DNA of 64,000 nucleotides. Origin: Mayamaea pseudoterrestris (lineage: Eukaryota > Bacillariophyta > Bacillariophyceae > Sellaphorales > Sellaphoraceae). The position numbers and the translations under genes were made by a program. Position 1 is the first letter of the stretch, and each line of letters opens with the position of its first letter. A model generated the notes under the pieces. That model was not told the DNA's origin. It saw only the letters and a list, made by a program, of their open reading frames with translations, and made no database searches. Shown in pieces: positions 30,109 to 39,859 of this stretch. The stretch lies in the NCBI GenBank assembly GCA_027923505.1, contig BROI01000023.1, positions 310,001-374,000 of the forward strand, written 5' to 3'.

Positions 30109-31421
30109 CTAAAGAGAAGAGTCTGCCTGGTCGTAACAACAACGGAAGTGGTACAGCAGGCCGAAAAGATAAACCTAAACGCGAGAATCGAAATCGTAAT
30201 AGAGAACGAGACAATTCGCGCCGATGGCCCCGAGATGCACATGATGAACATTCATATCACTCTCGCGGCCATTCGCCTTCACATTCTGGCCGATACGGAC
30301 GTCCGCCTCCGCAGTATGATTATCATTACGGACATCATCAACTACATCAGGAGCCGTCGCATCACTTCCGACACGACGGTCCACCTCCAATGAACTATCA
30401 TGATCGACAGCCGTATGACGACCGACGCAATTATGCGCATCTAGAGCACAACAGACGATACGATGACAAACACTACAATCATCGACAAAACCCTTCTCCT
30501 CCACCTTATCTTGACGAGAGATGGACAAGAGCTCGCGATGACGACCGCCATGAACGTCGGCGACGGGACGAGCCTCGTGAAACTGTGAGAGACAGACGCC
30601 GATCAAAGTCACCGGAAAGTGTACCACAGCCTGCGAATTTATCTTCCGTTGACAAGTTCCAAAAACTTGAGAAGCCATTGACAGAGTTGTTGCCAGTTAG
30701 AGGAAAGTGTCAAAGTCCTGCTCGAGCTAACAGTGTTGCTGATGACGGCGACGACCGACGACGAGGCAGTCGATATAGGCGCTCCAAGTCATCGGAGAGA
30801 AGATCAAGATCGCCTTCTGATCGGGACCACCGGCGCAGGCGTCGTCATGCTCGCCGAGAGGACGACGCATCAGAGGAAAGCTTTCAGAAAGGCAATGGCG
30901 ACCTTGGCGCCACTACCCAGCCAAACACGGAAGAGCCAGCGCAAGAAGCACCAGCTAATCATCGGAAAGCTGACGAAACGAGTAGGCACCGCAAGTCGAA
31001 ACGAAAGAAACATAAATCACGACGCGGTCGTAGCAGCAGCACTGAAAGTGACCGACGCGGCCGCCACCGCCACTCTTCGCGATCACGTCGGAGCCACAGA
31101 CACCGACGCAGCAGCAGAGACAGTAACTCTGATCAAAGCAGCAGTGAGGATTCTCGTTCTTCGCGTGGTGATCGACATCGATCACGAAGGCGTCGACATC
31201 GCAGTGATTCGTCAAGCGAAGAAGGAGACGGAGGAAGACACTCGGATCGAAAGCGTCGGCACAAGTCGTCACGTAAGAAGCGTAGGAAGGATCGTGGCAA
31301 GGAGAGCGACGGACATCGCGATATAGATTCTTCTTCTCAGGCTTCTGCTAATTATAAGGGCAACGGAAATAGTATGGCACCCACACATGATGAAGTCGTA
31401 CCGACTGGCAGCGAGTCATAG
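29709..31421 (+). CDS. Arg/Ser/His-rich low-complexity protein with polyglutamine tract
   Basis: The 570-residue product has an ordered-looking N-terminal segment (about 30-110, including SAEDKLLWEEAVEAIVHGG and QRSFNTLLVQKQADEEA). A polyglutamine tract coded by pure CAG follows, then an Arg/Asp/His/Tyr-rich middle region and a long C-terminal stretch of RS, RH and KKHKS repeats. Such RS-like tails are common in nuclear splicing or mRNP proteins, so a role in RNA processing is plausible but not shown. No RNA-recognition motif is visible. No intron seen. Confidence 0.75.
30069..30107 (+). repeat. CAG trinucleotide microsatellite
   Basis: Thirteen uninterrupted CAG codons encode the polyglutamine tract. 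The purity suggests recent expansion and likely length variation between strains. Confidence 0.95.
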
Positions 31422-31565
31422 TTTTCATCCTAAATTGAATCAAATCACTCATAGAATGACATGACTAAAAGCCACTTGAATTATAAACACAAAACAACGT
31501 TTACATTATAGTTAAGAGTGAGCTCGCGAATGATAACTATCTTCGCACCACAATGACGCGCCTTC

Positions 31566-33272
31566 CTACTTGCTTAAGTACTTTGAAGCCATCATGGACA
31601 GTCGACCATCCAACTTGAGCAAAGACGGAAATATTTCAACACGCTCCTCCAGTAAATTTTGCAAAGGCTGCAAGTGCGCCAAACTTTTAACCTTATTCGT
31701 TAGCAGCAGTGTCGACAACCAAGTGCACATGTGATCCGCTCTTCCCGGCTTCATGGCCAAGCGCGTTGTTAATGCTGCCAGCAACATGGCTGCTTGCTCA
31801 GATGACAGTGCCAGACACGACTCCTCAATCACCTGTTTGTCGCGGACGAGCAAGGCAAGCTCCAACATTGGATCGTCGCCCGACTGGAGTGCCTGCTGCA
31901 ACAATTGGCTCAATGATTCGGTTGTTGCTCGCTTTGAATCGAAAGCTGGTTTGCCGTCCTTGCCATCATTATCATAAGCTTCCTCATCGGCAGACTCATC
32001 GTCCAGTGCCTGCTGTAAAAGAGCAAGCCGTTCCGCCACGGTTGGACCGTCGTCATCGTTGTCCTCGGCACCGTTTGCGTCGACGTCCATGCCGTCGTTA
32101 TTCTCATCCAGCTTGAACTTTTTCGCAGCAATGTCTGATACACCACGAGCTTCTCCTCCCTTTTGTCCCGGGCCTAAAATGCTTGGTTGCGGCTTGCGCT
32201 TTGAGCCGGACTTGGTCGTCTCATCATTAGCAGAAGCGTCTAAATCTGATTTCCATTCCAGATCCCAATCCATTGGTGTTTTGATACTCTCGGCAATAAT
32301 TTGGTCAACAGGGCGGGTCAAAACCCGAAATTCGTTCCTATCTTGATGCTTCGTAACAGCAACGAGTTGATCCGATCCCATACAGAGTGACCAATTGTGA
32401 TCATCGGCAGGGGTGCTTATCTTGCACAAAAGCCTCAAGGAAGCTCGATCTGGGTCAATAGCATACAAGCCACGTGAATAATTAAATAAGCAGGTCGCTC
32501 CATCATCAGAATCACTATCCAACGCAATCATTTGAACAGCAGAGTGAGGCGCTGAATCTCCTTCTGGCAAGTCCATCGTTCGATTCGAACCAGTCTGCAG
32601 GTTCATCACCAGCAATCGACCGTTGGATATGGTAACTCCAATGTTTTCCGCAACTGCAAGACCCGCAAAATCACCCAAGTCTTCATACTTTTGCAGCCGA
32701 CTCCCCGTATCGCTCGCCACTAGCTTTACCGCATCATTGCTGCGGACCAAAACGGACCCAAGAGCAGGTGCCACTTGCCGACAAAGCTTGCCCACCTTGA
32801 TTTTGCGAATCAACTTTTGCGTAGTCGTGTCATACAAGTGAACTTGACACTTTTTGGACGACTCGGGCGTTTGTACGAGTAGCAGTAATTGATGTTCCTC
32901 TGAAGCCGGAGCGGCATGCACAAAGGTTTGGTTTTGTTCGGCCACCATGGAGAACGCCACGACGCCTCGCGTCACATCCCAAATCACCAACTCACGACGC
33001 GTCAACAAGCAGAGCGTCGAGTCATTGACAAAAAAGAGGGCTTGAACGTCTTGCTGCTGCGACGATGCATCTTGCTTTTGTCGGTGCGTCAGCGTCATTA
33101 ACAGATTGGAATTTTGCTGCTGCTTTCCAGTGGTCGTTTGAAGTAGCAAGACCCGAAGACTGCCTCCGTTATCAATGCTGCTTGGATCCAGCACTGCCAC
33201 GACGGACTGCGAGGACGGAGTAAGAGCGGTCCAAAGCATGCTGCTGCTAGTACTTGGAGGAGACATGACCAT
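31566..33272 (-). CDS. UTP5: UTP5/WDR43-like small-subunit processome protein
   Basis: The 568-residue product has an N-terminal WD40-like beta-propeller (about 1-330, weak repeats such as STLCLLTRRELVIWDVTRGV and QKLIRKIKVGKLCRQV). A Lys-rich linker and an acidic segment (EDNDDDGPTVAERLALLQQA) follow, then a C-terminal Utp12 domain (about 450-560: SQLLQQALQSGDDPMLELAL, LLAALTTRLAMKPGRADHMC, LEERVEIFPSLLKLDGRLSM). This order fits UTP5/WDR43 of the t-UTP (UtpA) complex, which binds the 5' external transcribed spacer in early 18S rRNA processing in the nucleolus. ATG 33272 is the first in frame and has a good context. The minisatellite array II begins about 80 bp upstream. Confidence 0.85.
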   Translation of the reverse strand: MVMSPPSTSSSMLWTALTPSSQSVVAVLDPSSIDNGGSLRVLLLQTTTGKQQQNSNLLMTLTHRQKQDASSQQQDVQALFFVNDSTLCLLTRRELVIWDVTRGVVAFSMVAEQNQTFVHAAPASEEHQLLLLVQTPESSKKCQVHLYDTTTQKLIRKIKVGKLCRQVAPALGSVLVRSNDAVKLVASDTGSRLQKYEDLGDFAGLAVAENIGVTISNGRLLVMNLQTGSNRTMDLPEGDSAPHSAVQMIALDSDSDDGATCLFNYSRGLYAIDPDRASLRLLCKISTPADDHNWSLCMGSDQLVAVTKHQDRNEFRVLTRPVDQIIAESIKTPMDWDLEWKSDLDASANDETTKSGSKRKPQPSILGPGQKGGEARGVSDIAAKKFKLDENNDGMDVDANGAEDNDDDGPTVAERLALLQQALDDESADEEAYDNDGKDGKPAFDSKRATTESLSQLLQQALQSGDDPMLELALLVRDKQVIEESCLALSSEQAAMLLAALTTRLAMKPGRADHMCTWLSTLLLTNKVKSLAHLQPLQNLLEERVEIFPSLLKLDGRLSMMASKYLSK

Positions 33273-33351
33273 GGTGGTGTTACAATGAATGAAACGAAAG
33301 ATCGAAAATAATGTTGTGCGAAATGGATGGCTCGAGGCACTGTCCTGAGCA

Positions 33352-33728
33352 GGCAATAGTATGAAACAAGTGCCAGTGAAAACGAAGCCTAAGGGGTTAT
33401 GTAAGAAACGAGTGCCAGTGAAAACGAAGCCAAAGGGTTAAGTATAAAACGGGTGCCAGTGAAAACGAAGCCAGAAGGGGTTATGTACAAAACGAGTGCC
33501 AGTGAAGCCGAAGCCGATGGATCATTGGGGTTATGTATAACATTGATTCCAATGGAAACGACTCCTAAGGCTTATGTATGAAACGGGTGCCAGTGAAAAC
33601 GAAGCCCAAGGGGTTATGTACGAAACAAGTGCCAGTGAAAACGAAGCCTAAGGGGTTATGTATGAAACGAGTGCCAGTGAAAACGAAGCCTAAAGGGGTT
33701 ATGTACGAAACGAGTGCCAGTGAAGATT
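33352..33728 (-). repeat. Minisatellite array II, 42 bp period, upstream of UTP5 and of a plastid protease-like gene
   Basis: GTGCCAG recurs on the plus strand at 33370, 33412, 33453, 33496, 33587, 33629, 33671 and 33714, with one decayed unit near 33545. Units share (A)AACGAGTGCCAGTGAAAAC with array I, but the linker is different (GAAGCCTAAGGGGTTATGTA). The UTP5-proximal edge GGCAATAGTATGAAAC matches the Der-proximal edge of array I. Its other end is about 135 bp from the ATG at 33865, so it sits in a divergent promoter. Confidence 0.94.
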
Positions 33729-33864
33729 CCGTCTCGCAGACAATTGTCACGCCGTCGTTCTTCGATCGCCGCAACATCTTCTCTCTTCATTACTCTCTTG
33801 TTTGAATGCTCTGATGCTGATGGAAGCACTAGAGTAGACTCACTGTTTACAACGAGAGAACAAT

Positions 33865-35243
33865 ATGAGGGACTCGATGACGCTGCAAGTTCGTCTTCTG
33901 GCTTTGCTTTTTGCGATGAAGGCATTGCAAGTCAACGCCTTCCTTCCAAGTGAACGACCATCGTTTCGACAGGCTTCACTCGACCGTTCAAATACGAAAC
34001 AATTTAAAGATAAGCCTAGTATACACTGCTCGTCGGTCGTTTGTGGAATTGCTCGCCGCGATGTCATTACGACAGCAGGCAGTGGATCAGTATTCGCAGC
34101 CCTTCTCGCTTCGTCGTCTTCATCGGCACTTGCGGCTTCCATCAGGACGAACAACGGCAACAACAATCACATTCTCGTTGATTCTCCCATGGTTCGACTC
34201 AAACTTCCACAAGCAGGACTTGGTAGAGAGTATGTTGCCGTCAAGCTAACACTACAGGGCAAGGGACCCTTTGATTTCATGGTGGACACTGGCTTGACAA
34301 CGGAACTCATTACTCCACACTTACAGCAGTCTCTTGGCATTTCGAAAGGAAGAAACACGATCCAAGGTCTTGCAGCGGGCGGGCAAACTATTCAGCAACA
34401 GCTTGTCGAACTAAAGGGCGCCGCACTCTGCAGTGAATCTTGTCGCGAGTCTGATTTGCTCAGACTACCAACGTTACATGCAGTAGTTACTGACTTTCCG
34501 CAGGAACATATTGATCCACGACATGATCCAGTGGAAGGAATGCTTGGCATGGAGCTACTGAGCTTGTTTGACGTTGATTTCGACTTTCCGAACAATCGCA
34601 TTCGATTTTGTAAACCAGGAACGGCGGCGAGAGCGGCGAATGCAAAGGGTGCGAAACTTGTGGAAATACCAGCGGTACGTATCGATGCTTTATTGAGAAA
34701 GCTTACGGCATGGTACTTACAATGGTTATGTTATTGCAGGTCGTCATAAATGAAACTGGTTTGATAGGTATTCGCGTCACAATTCAAGGTGCCACGCAAC
34801 CTATTCTTGGTTTCTTGGATTGCGGATCATCCTTTTCGTGCGTCAATTGGGCGTCGGCACCCTATTTAAATATTCCACCGAAGACGGATAAACGGTACCA
34901 AAGTATAGACAAGTATATTCAAGCAGTTGGCGTTGATGGCCGCATGCTGAAACTACCACTGGTGCGCAAGCAAGTTACATTTGCTGGTAATCCAAAAGTT
35001 GATGGGGCGGGTAGGCCCACGGGTTTCGAACCACCATCATCGTCGTTCAAGCCTTGGCAAGCGGTCGACCTTGGTGTCGGCGACGTTCCAGCCTTTGCGA
35101 GCATTCTCGGCGATGGAATACATCCGTTCGATGGACCTGCAGCACTGATAGGACTCGACATTCTATCGCAGCGACGTGTGATTTTTGAAGCAGGCAGCAG
35201 TCCAAATTCGAGAGCGAGACGAGTTTATGTTAGTGCGGCGTAA
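33865..35243 (+). CDS. Plastid-targeted retropepsin-like/aspartyl-protease-fold protein
   Basis: Two exons, 33865-34674 and 34740-35243 (65-nt intron), give 437 residues. A signal peptide is followed by VNAFLPS, a clean ASAFAP motif, so plastid import is likely. A twin-arginine segment (ARRDVITTAG...ALAASI) suggests passage to the thylakoid lumen. The body has two pepsin-like half-domains: the first with VKLTLQGKGPFDFMVDTGLT (Asp-Thr-Gly) and the second with IQGATQPILGFLDCGSSFS, where the usual D[TS]G is DCG. A flap-like GMLGMELLSLFDVDFDFPNN and ALIGLDILSQRRVIFE match the conserved hydrophobic GxxxL motif of the fold. Whether it is active is open. Confidence 0.8.
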
Positions 35244-35406
35244 AGAATGAGAATGTAGCGCACGTCAGCAATCGACTGATAAAGTAGCAATTTCTCTCGC
35301 AAACAAGAGGCTACTGACTTTACACTAAAGAACTTATTCAAGAGCACAGCTAGCACCAGCTAAAATAAGCCTGTGTAATCTTGCGTTGTAATTATTTTAT
35401 TTACTT

Positions 35407-37050
35407 TTAAGTTATTGTTATGCGTACGTGTGTGCGTCTAGCTTTTGCAGCAGCTTTGATGCGCGAGTCCATGCTAGCAGCAACTGGCGTGCTGCGTTTA
35501 CTTTTGCTGGCCTTGCGTATTGAGTTGTCCGACTTGGAAGCAGCAGTGGGCGTGCTGGTCTGGTTCATTTTGGCCTCGTGAAAGCGACTGTCCGTGTTGG
35601 CGGCGACCGGCGTGCCGGGCTTGTTTTGGTTGGCCTTCCGGAAACGATTTAAACGCTGCTGGCGACTTCGTTGCAAGTATCCGGATCTGGCCCATTCCGG
35701 AATGGATGCCGAGTAACCAGTGGTTGGACTCGCGAGCTGCTCGTAACCTTGAGGAGTGGTTTTTGGGGAAGGAGAGCTGAGAATTTCGTTCGGTTGGGGT
35801 GGCTCAAAGACGAGCACCGGATCGTTGGCCATATTCTTCTCGTTGGTTTTTGCGCCGAGACTGTTGGTATCAACTTCGGACTTTTCTTCAGAGTCGGACG
35901 ACGAAACCTTGACGCGCGACCTCAACTTGGCATGCATGTTATCAACTCGTTTCTGTTCCGAGCCTAACTTGCTTATCAGCGCATCGTATCTCTCACCAGG
36001 CGTACTACCCGCACTACTCGCCCTTGCCTCCTTGTTCAATTTAAGGCCGGGGATACGAAAACGACTATGAAGGCGGGGCGATGCTTCCAAACCGTCGTGT
36101 TCTAGCAAGCCATCCGATGATACGCTTGTTCGCTTGTTGGGCGCAAGGAGGCAAACGATATCTTCCTCGCCATTTTCTTTGTCTTTTTGAAGATTGTCAT
36201 CAATCGCAAGCTCCCACGTGGAGGGCTCGTCAAACGAAGCGGTTGCGGATTCCGTAACTAGATGCGCCTCCTTTATCTGACAAGATGGGGTGACAGCTTC
36301 GGTGTGGAATGACCGAGAACTGACCGGTTTGTTGCACGATGGCGGCTTGGTGTCACTGTCTTTGCTATAGTAGTCATCCGGATTGGTAATAATGGTGAGA
36401 GCGGGTCGAACATTTGTGCGTTTAGGTGTTGGTGGAGCTGAATTCATTGGCAACTCTATCGCATCTGCTGCAATTGCAATAGTCGCATCAGTGGTTTCCG
36501 CGATTGTTGTCTCCTCTAGTTCGCCCTCCACTGCTTCACTAAAGCTTTTACTTGGTTCTTTTTCGACTAGTTTTGGTTCCGGTACCGCCATCGATGGAGC
36601 CGCAACAATGGATCGTTCGGCAATATTGGTCAGCGCCAACTCCTCCTTGTTGCAACCGTTCCGTGTCATCGACTGCTCCAAGGCATGATTCTCATCCATT
36701 CTCTTGTTCAGTTCAAACAAAGAATCGAAATCGAACGTTTTTGCTGGACCAAGCAAACTAAAATCGTAGGAAAGTTGTAATGCAGATTCGCGGCGGACAG
36801 AGTCGCTGGACGGATCAAGCCGTTCGTCCGTGTCAATATCGTCGCGAACGTTAAAGAAGAAGGGGACATTCGGACTCCTTGGCGGACTGTCGAGCAAAAA
36901 GTCTGTGTTAATTTCTGGATCAAAGGAGGCCGACGGTGATAGATTGTAGTCGGAATGTTTTGGCGTTAGCAAGGGATGATGCTGATCCGGCTGAGGTGCA
37001 AAGATTCTCGCGAGCCCTGGAGTTTGGCGGACTGCTTTCGTTAAACCCAT
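35407..37050 (-). CDS. Low-complexity basic-tailed protein, unknown function
   Basis: The 547-residue product starts at ATG 37050 with MGLTKAVRQTPGLARIF. It is largely disordered, rich in Ser, Glu, Asp, Pro and Lys. Short motifs recur near the C-terminus: (S/G)TPVAA(S/N)(T/M)DSR twice and a related STPTAASKSD, each in a Lys/Arg-rich setting. A short helical segment (YDALISKLGSEQKRVDNMHAKLRSRV) lies near residue 385-410. It resembles nuclear or cytoskeletal scaffold proteins in composition only. No family recognised. Confidence 0.6.
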   Translation of the reverse strand: MGLTKAVRQTPGLARIFAPQPDQHHPLLTPKHSDYNLSPSASFDPEINTDFLLDSPPRSPNVPFFFNVRDDIDTDERLDPSSDSVRRESALQLSYDFSLLGPAKTFDFDSLFELNKRMDENHALEQSMTRNGCNKEELALTNIAERSIVAAPSMAVPEPKLVEKEPSKSFSEAVEGELEETTIAETTDATIAIAADAIELPMNSAPPTPKRTNVRPALTIITNPDDYYSKDSDTKPPSCNKPVSSRSFHTEAVTPSCQIKEAHLVTESATASFDEPSTWELAIDDNLQKDKENGEEDIVCLLAPNKRTSVSSDGLLEHDGLEASPRLHSRFRIPGLKLNKEARASSAGSTPGERYDALISKLGSEQKRVDNMHAKLRSRVKVSSSDSEEKSEVDTNSLGAKTNEKNMANDPVLVFEPPQPNEILSSPSPKTTPQGYEQLASPTTGYSASIPEWARSGYLQRSRQQRLNRFRKANQNKPGTPVAANTDSRFHEAKMNQTSTPTAASKSDNSIRKASKSKRSTPVAASMDSRIKAAAKARRTHVRITIT

Positions 37051-38446
37051 GTTCAAGGCGAGGAGATTGCTGATGATTGCTTTATCGAATTGAGCGTGTG
37101 TATGTCTTGTCGGCCGTTCCAAGGAAGATGATGTGTGTGTGAGCGAGAAGGTAGACAAGATTCGAGCAGTTTCTTCGACGTGTCCATCGCCTTTCGGCGA
37201 GAAACGTGAGTAACCGACTTGCCGCCCGGCGCGAAGCTAGCCGAAGTGATGCTACGACACAAAAAAGCCAATCAGATTCAAGCCAGCATGATTGCGACCA
37301 TGAGAATCTTGCGCTCGCCTCACAAGTCAACAAGCGTTTCAACCATTACCTCTATTAGAGCTTTAGTCGACTGGCATTGTCACACACAGATCAATACCAT
37401 ATGTAAGCAGTACAAGGTGACACAGGCATGCGTCGTCACCAATGGATCTGCATTTTGCGTCATCAATTTCGAACATCAATCGCCCCATCGACTGCATAGA
37501 AAGCAAGATCGTTCGTCAATATCTTTCCTACCGCGATCCGTTGCTGCAAAAGCGTATATTGATTTTGTTGGTTTTGTACAATGGAATATCATTGACGACT
37601 CTAGCGAGCGAATTGCAATGTATACATGTCGCGATTCGGCAAGCGACTCGAGAGACTCGAGACTCGAGTTGACCATCGCACATCGCACCCTGGATCAAGG
37701 TTAACCGACAAGAAATGTCGGGTACGTTCAGTGTCACGTGATCCGTTCATATATAAGTCAATGGCTCGTCTCTCTGTTAATATTAACGCGACATGCTGCC
37801 TGAGAGACACGGAATCGCCTCGTTACTCATGCCTTTTTTTAAGTACAGTATGCACGACCTCGGCGCCCTATTGCTTGCTCTGATTGCCTGTAAACTCCAC
37901 TTTTAGATTTCCTGACTGGCAGGCTTAACCAACTGGAACAACCATTTACTAGCAGCTTTTGAACTGGGTCCGTCTTAGACCTGTTCTTTGGGACGATGGA
38001 CATTCTTTTACATGACGTGATCGGAGTTTTTCTGTTGGTTCTTTGCACATTCTCGAAACATGACCGGAGCTTTGATATGATCGTTTTATCCGAAGGAACG
38101 CTTTCTATTAATACCATTAATACCATTTGTTTTTGGAAAGAGATTGATCTATGTAAATTGCGACTTTGCAGAGTGCTCGGAGCGGACATGGCCTCGCGCA
38201 GGTTGGCGACACGAGCCTTTCAAGTCGCGATGTCGTCGAGCGAGCGAGAGTTGAGGTTTCTAATGCATTAAATAATAGAGTGAAGGGTAGCGAACATTGA
38301 GGCGAGTACAGTCGTCTACGTGACGCTTGGCTTGTAATGGTGCAGTATGATGACGAACATTGCAAGTGCGACACGGTAGCTCTGTCAGGCATTGCTCACT
38401 AAACAACATTAGAAATCAATTGTTAACTTGAATGTTTCTTTAAATA
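37051..38446. other. Intergenic, about 1.4 kb
   Basis: Short open frames on both strands show no family resemblance. A local stutter of GACTCGAG units lies near 37645-37670, and a CACGTG E-box occurs near 37735. No RNA gene recognised. Confidence 0.45.
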
Positions 38447-39343
38447 TTATTTGCAACCATTGGTTCCGCCAAACTCCTTGACGACTCGAATCATGTCGTC
38501 AAAGTCAGTCACAAACCAATCGGCCAGAGCCTTGACGGGTTCACGCACAACGACGCCTCCAAACCCCACAAACGCCTTGGCCGGCGGCTTGGCTTGAGCA
38601 TCCGTCGCTCCATCTCCTACCATGACTGCCGTATGGTAGTTGTTGGCTTGCAGTATGCTTTGTACAGCCTTTGGCTTGCCCATGTCGCGCGAGGTTGGTT
38701 CGTTGCGATCAAAGTCTTGGTAAGCGCCGTTGGAGTCGAAAATCAGAGTATTTGCGACAATGTTTGCTTTTGAAATGTTCAGTACTTGAGCGACTGGTTC
38801 AATCATGAGTCGAAAGCCCCCGCTGACTAAATAGACGGCCTTGTCTGCATGTTGCAGTGTTTGAATGAGTTCTGCGACTCCAGAAGAAAGCTGCAATGGA
38901 TGAGCCTGTAGACAGTCTTGAATTTGCTGGTGACTCGGCCGCAAAAGCTCCAGACGAGCCTGCAGAGCATCCTGGAACTTCATGCCGCCTTCCATGGCTT
39001 GCTTGGTCAAAGCTGCTACTTGCTCGCCATAGCCGAGATGATCGGCCAAGACGTCAATGCCTTCCTCCTGAATGACGGTCGAGTCGACGTCAAAACAAAC
39101 GCAATCGGCAGTCGCTAAGGCATACATGGCGCTAGCAACGTCATTTCCAGTGAATTGATTACTATTTGACGACATGATTTGATAGATTTCTTCGGCCGTT
39201 TTGGCCGACATGCCGAGTGGAGTGGTGCGCGTCACCATGGAGCGGCGCGAATTTCGCACTAGCTTGAGACTTTGAGTCGAACATCTAACCAAACTACTCG
39301 ATTGATGGTTGAGCAGAGCTGCTCGCACCAGGGAGGTCCTCAT
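38447..39343 (-). CDS. PSPH: Phosphoserine phosphatase
   Basis: The 298-residue product belongs to the HAD superfamily. CFDVDSTVIQEEGID holds the DxDxT nucleophile motif, followed by the SerB-type cap. YLVSGGFRLMIEPVA is motif II with its Ser, the Lys of motif III is in GKPKAVQSIL, and VMVGDGATDAQA is motif IV. It removes phosphate from phosphoserine in the last step of the phosphorylated serine pathway. About 65 extra N-terminal residues (MRTSLVRAALLNHQSSSLVR...), rich in Arg, Ser and Leu without a signal peptide, look like a mitochondrial presequence. ATG 39343 is the first in frame. No intron. Confidence 0.93.
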   Translation of the reverse strand: MRTSLVRAALLNHQSSSLVRCSTQSLKLVRNSRRSMVTRTTPLGMSAKTAEEIYQIMSSNSNQFTGNDVASAMYALATADCVCFDVDSTVIQEEGIDVLADHLGYGEQVAALTKQAMEGGMKFQDALQARLELLRPSHQQIQDCLQAHPLQLSSGVAELIQTLQHADKAVYLVSGGFRLMIEPVAQVLNISKANIVANTLIFDSNGAYQDFDRNEPTSRDMGKPKAVQSILQANNYHTAVMVGDGATDAQAKPPAKAFVGFGGVVVREPVKALADWFVTDFDDMIRVVKEFGGTNGCK

Positions 39344-39859
39344 GGTCAAGCTTGTCTGTGCTCGTCGAAATATCGGATGGAAGATGATGATGTGCGGTGG
39401 CGAAGCAAAACATAATCATGAATACAATGTTCACAGTTCAAGTTGAAGTTGAATTCAAGGTTATGATTGGCTCGCAATACGTATCTAGAGGTGCAGATTA
39501 CTCATACAACCACGTCATAGTTTCCTCCTCCGCACGACTTAACTTTGCCCCTCGTTTTGATCACGCCGTCGTTTATCAAACAAAATGCACTTCATGACGA
39601 AGGCGAAGCTTCCTAATCATTGCGATAATATTGATTCACAGGATCTCGTACCTGCTTGCTGAAAGCTGTCAATATAGTTGACTTGCATCGGCGACAAAGA
39701 GGTTTTGAAACGTTCGTTTGCGGCTCGATCAAGTCGAGAGGTGATAAATTGCGTCGGCCGGAGGGAAAGAGCCTCACCCATCTGCCGATCAAATCGACAA
39801 CAATCCACTGGCGCTGGAGGAATCACTCACAAACACCTTTGTACAATTACCAATCTCGC
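39344..39859. other. Intergenic, divergent promoters
   Basis: About 516 bp between the phosphatase and the first GARP-like gene, both starting here. No repeat or gene seen. Confidence 0.45.

Noticed and set aside
32580-32600. tRNA B-box-like string (GGTTCGAATCG on the minus strand)
   Set aside because: It lies inside the UTP5 coding sequence and no cloverleaf or A-box is seen.
33565-33805. Open frames on both strands through array II giving 14-residue peptide repeats
   Set aside because: They arise because 42 is a multiple of three and units lack stops. Unit lengths of 41, 43 and 49 break the frame elsewhere, array I has mostly 43-bp units, and no ATG in good context or family match exists.
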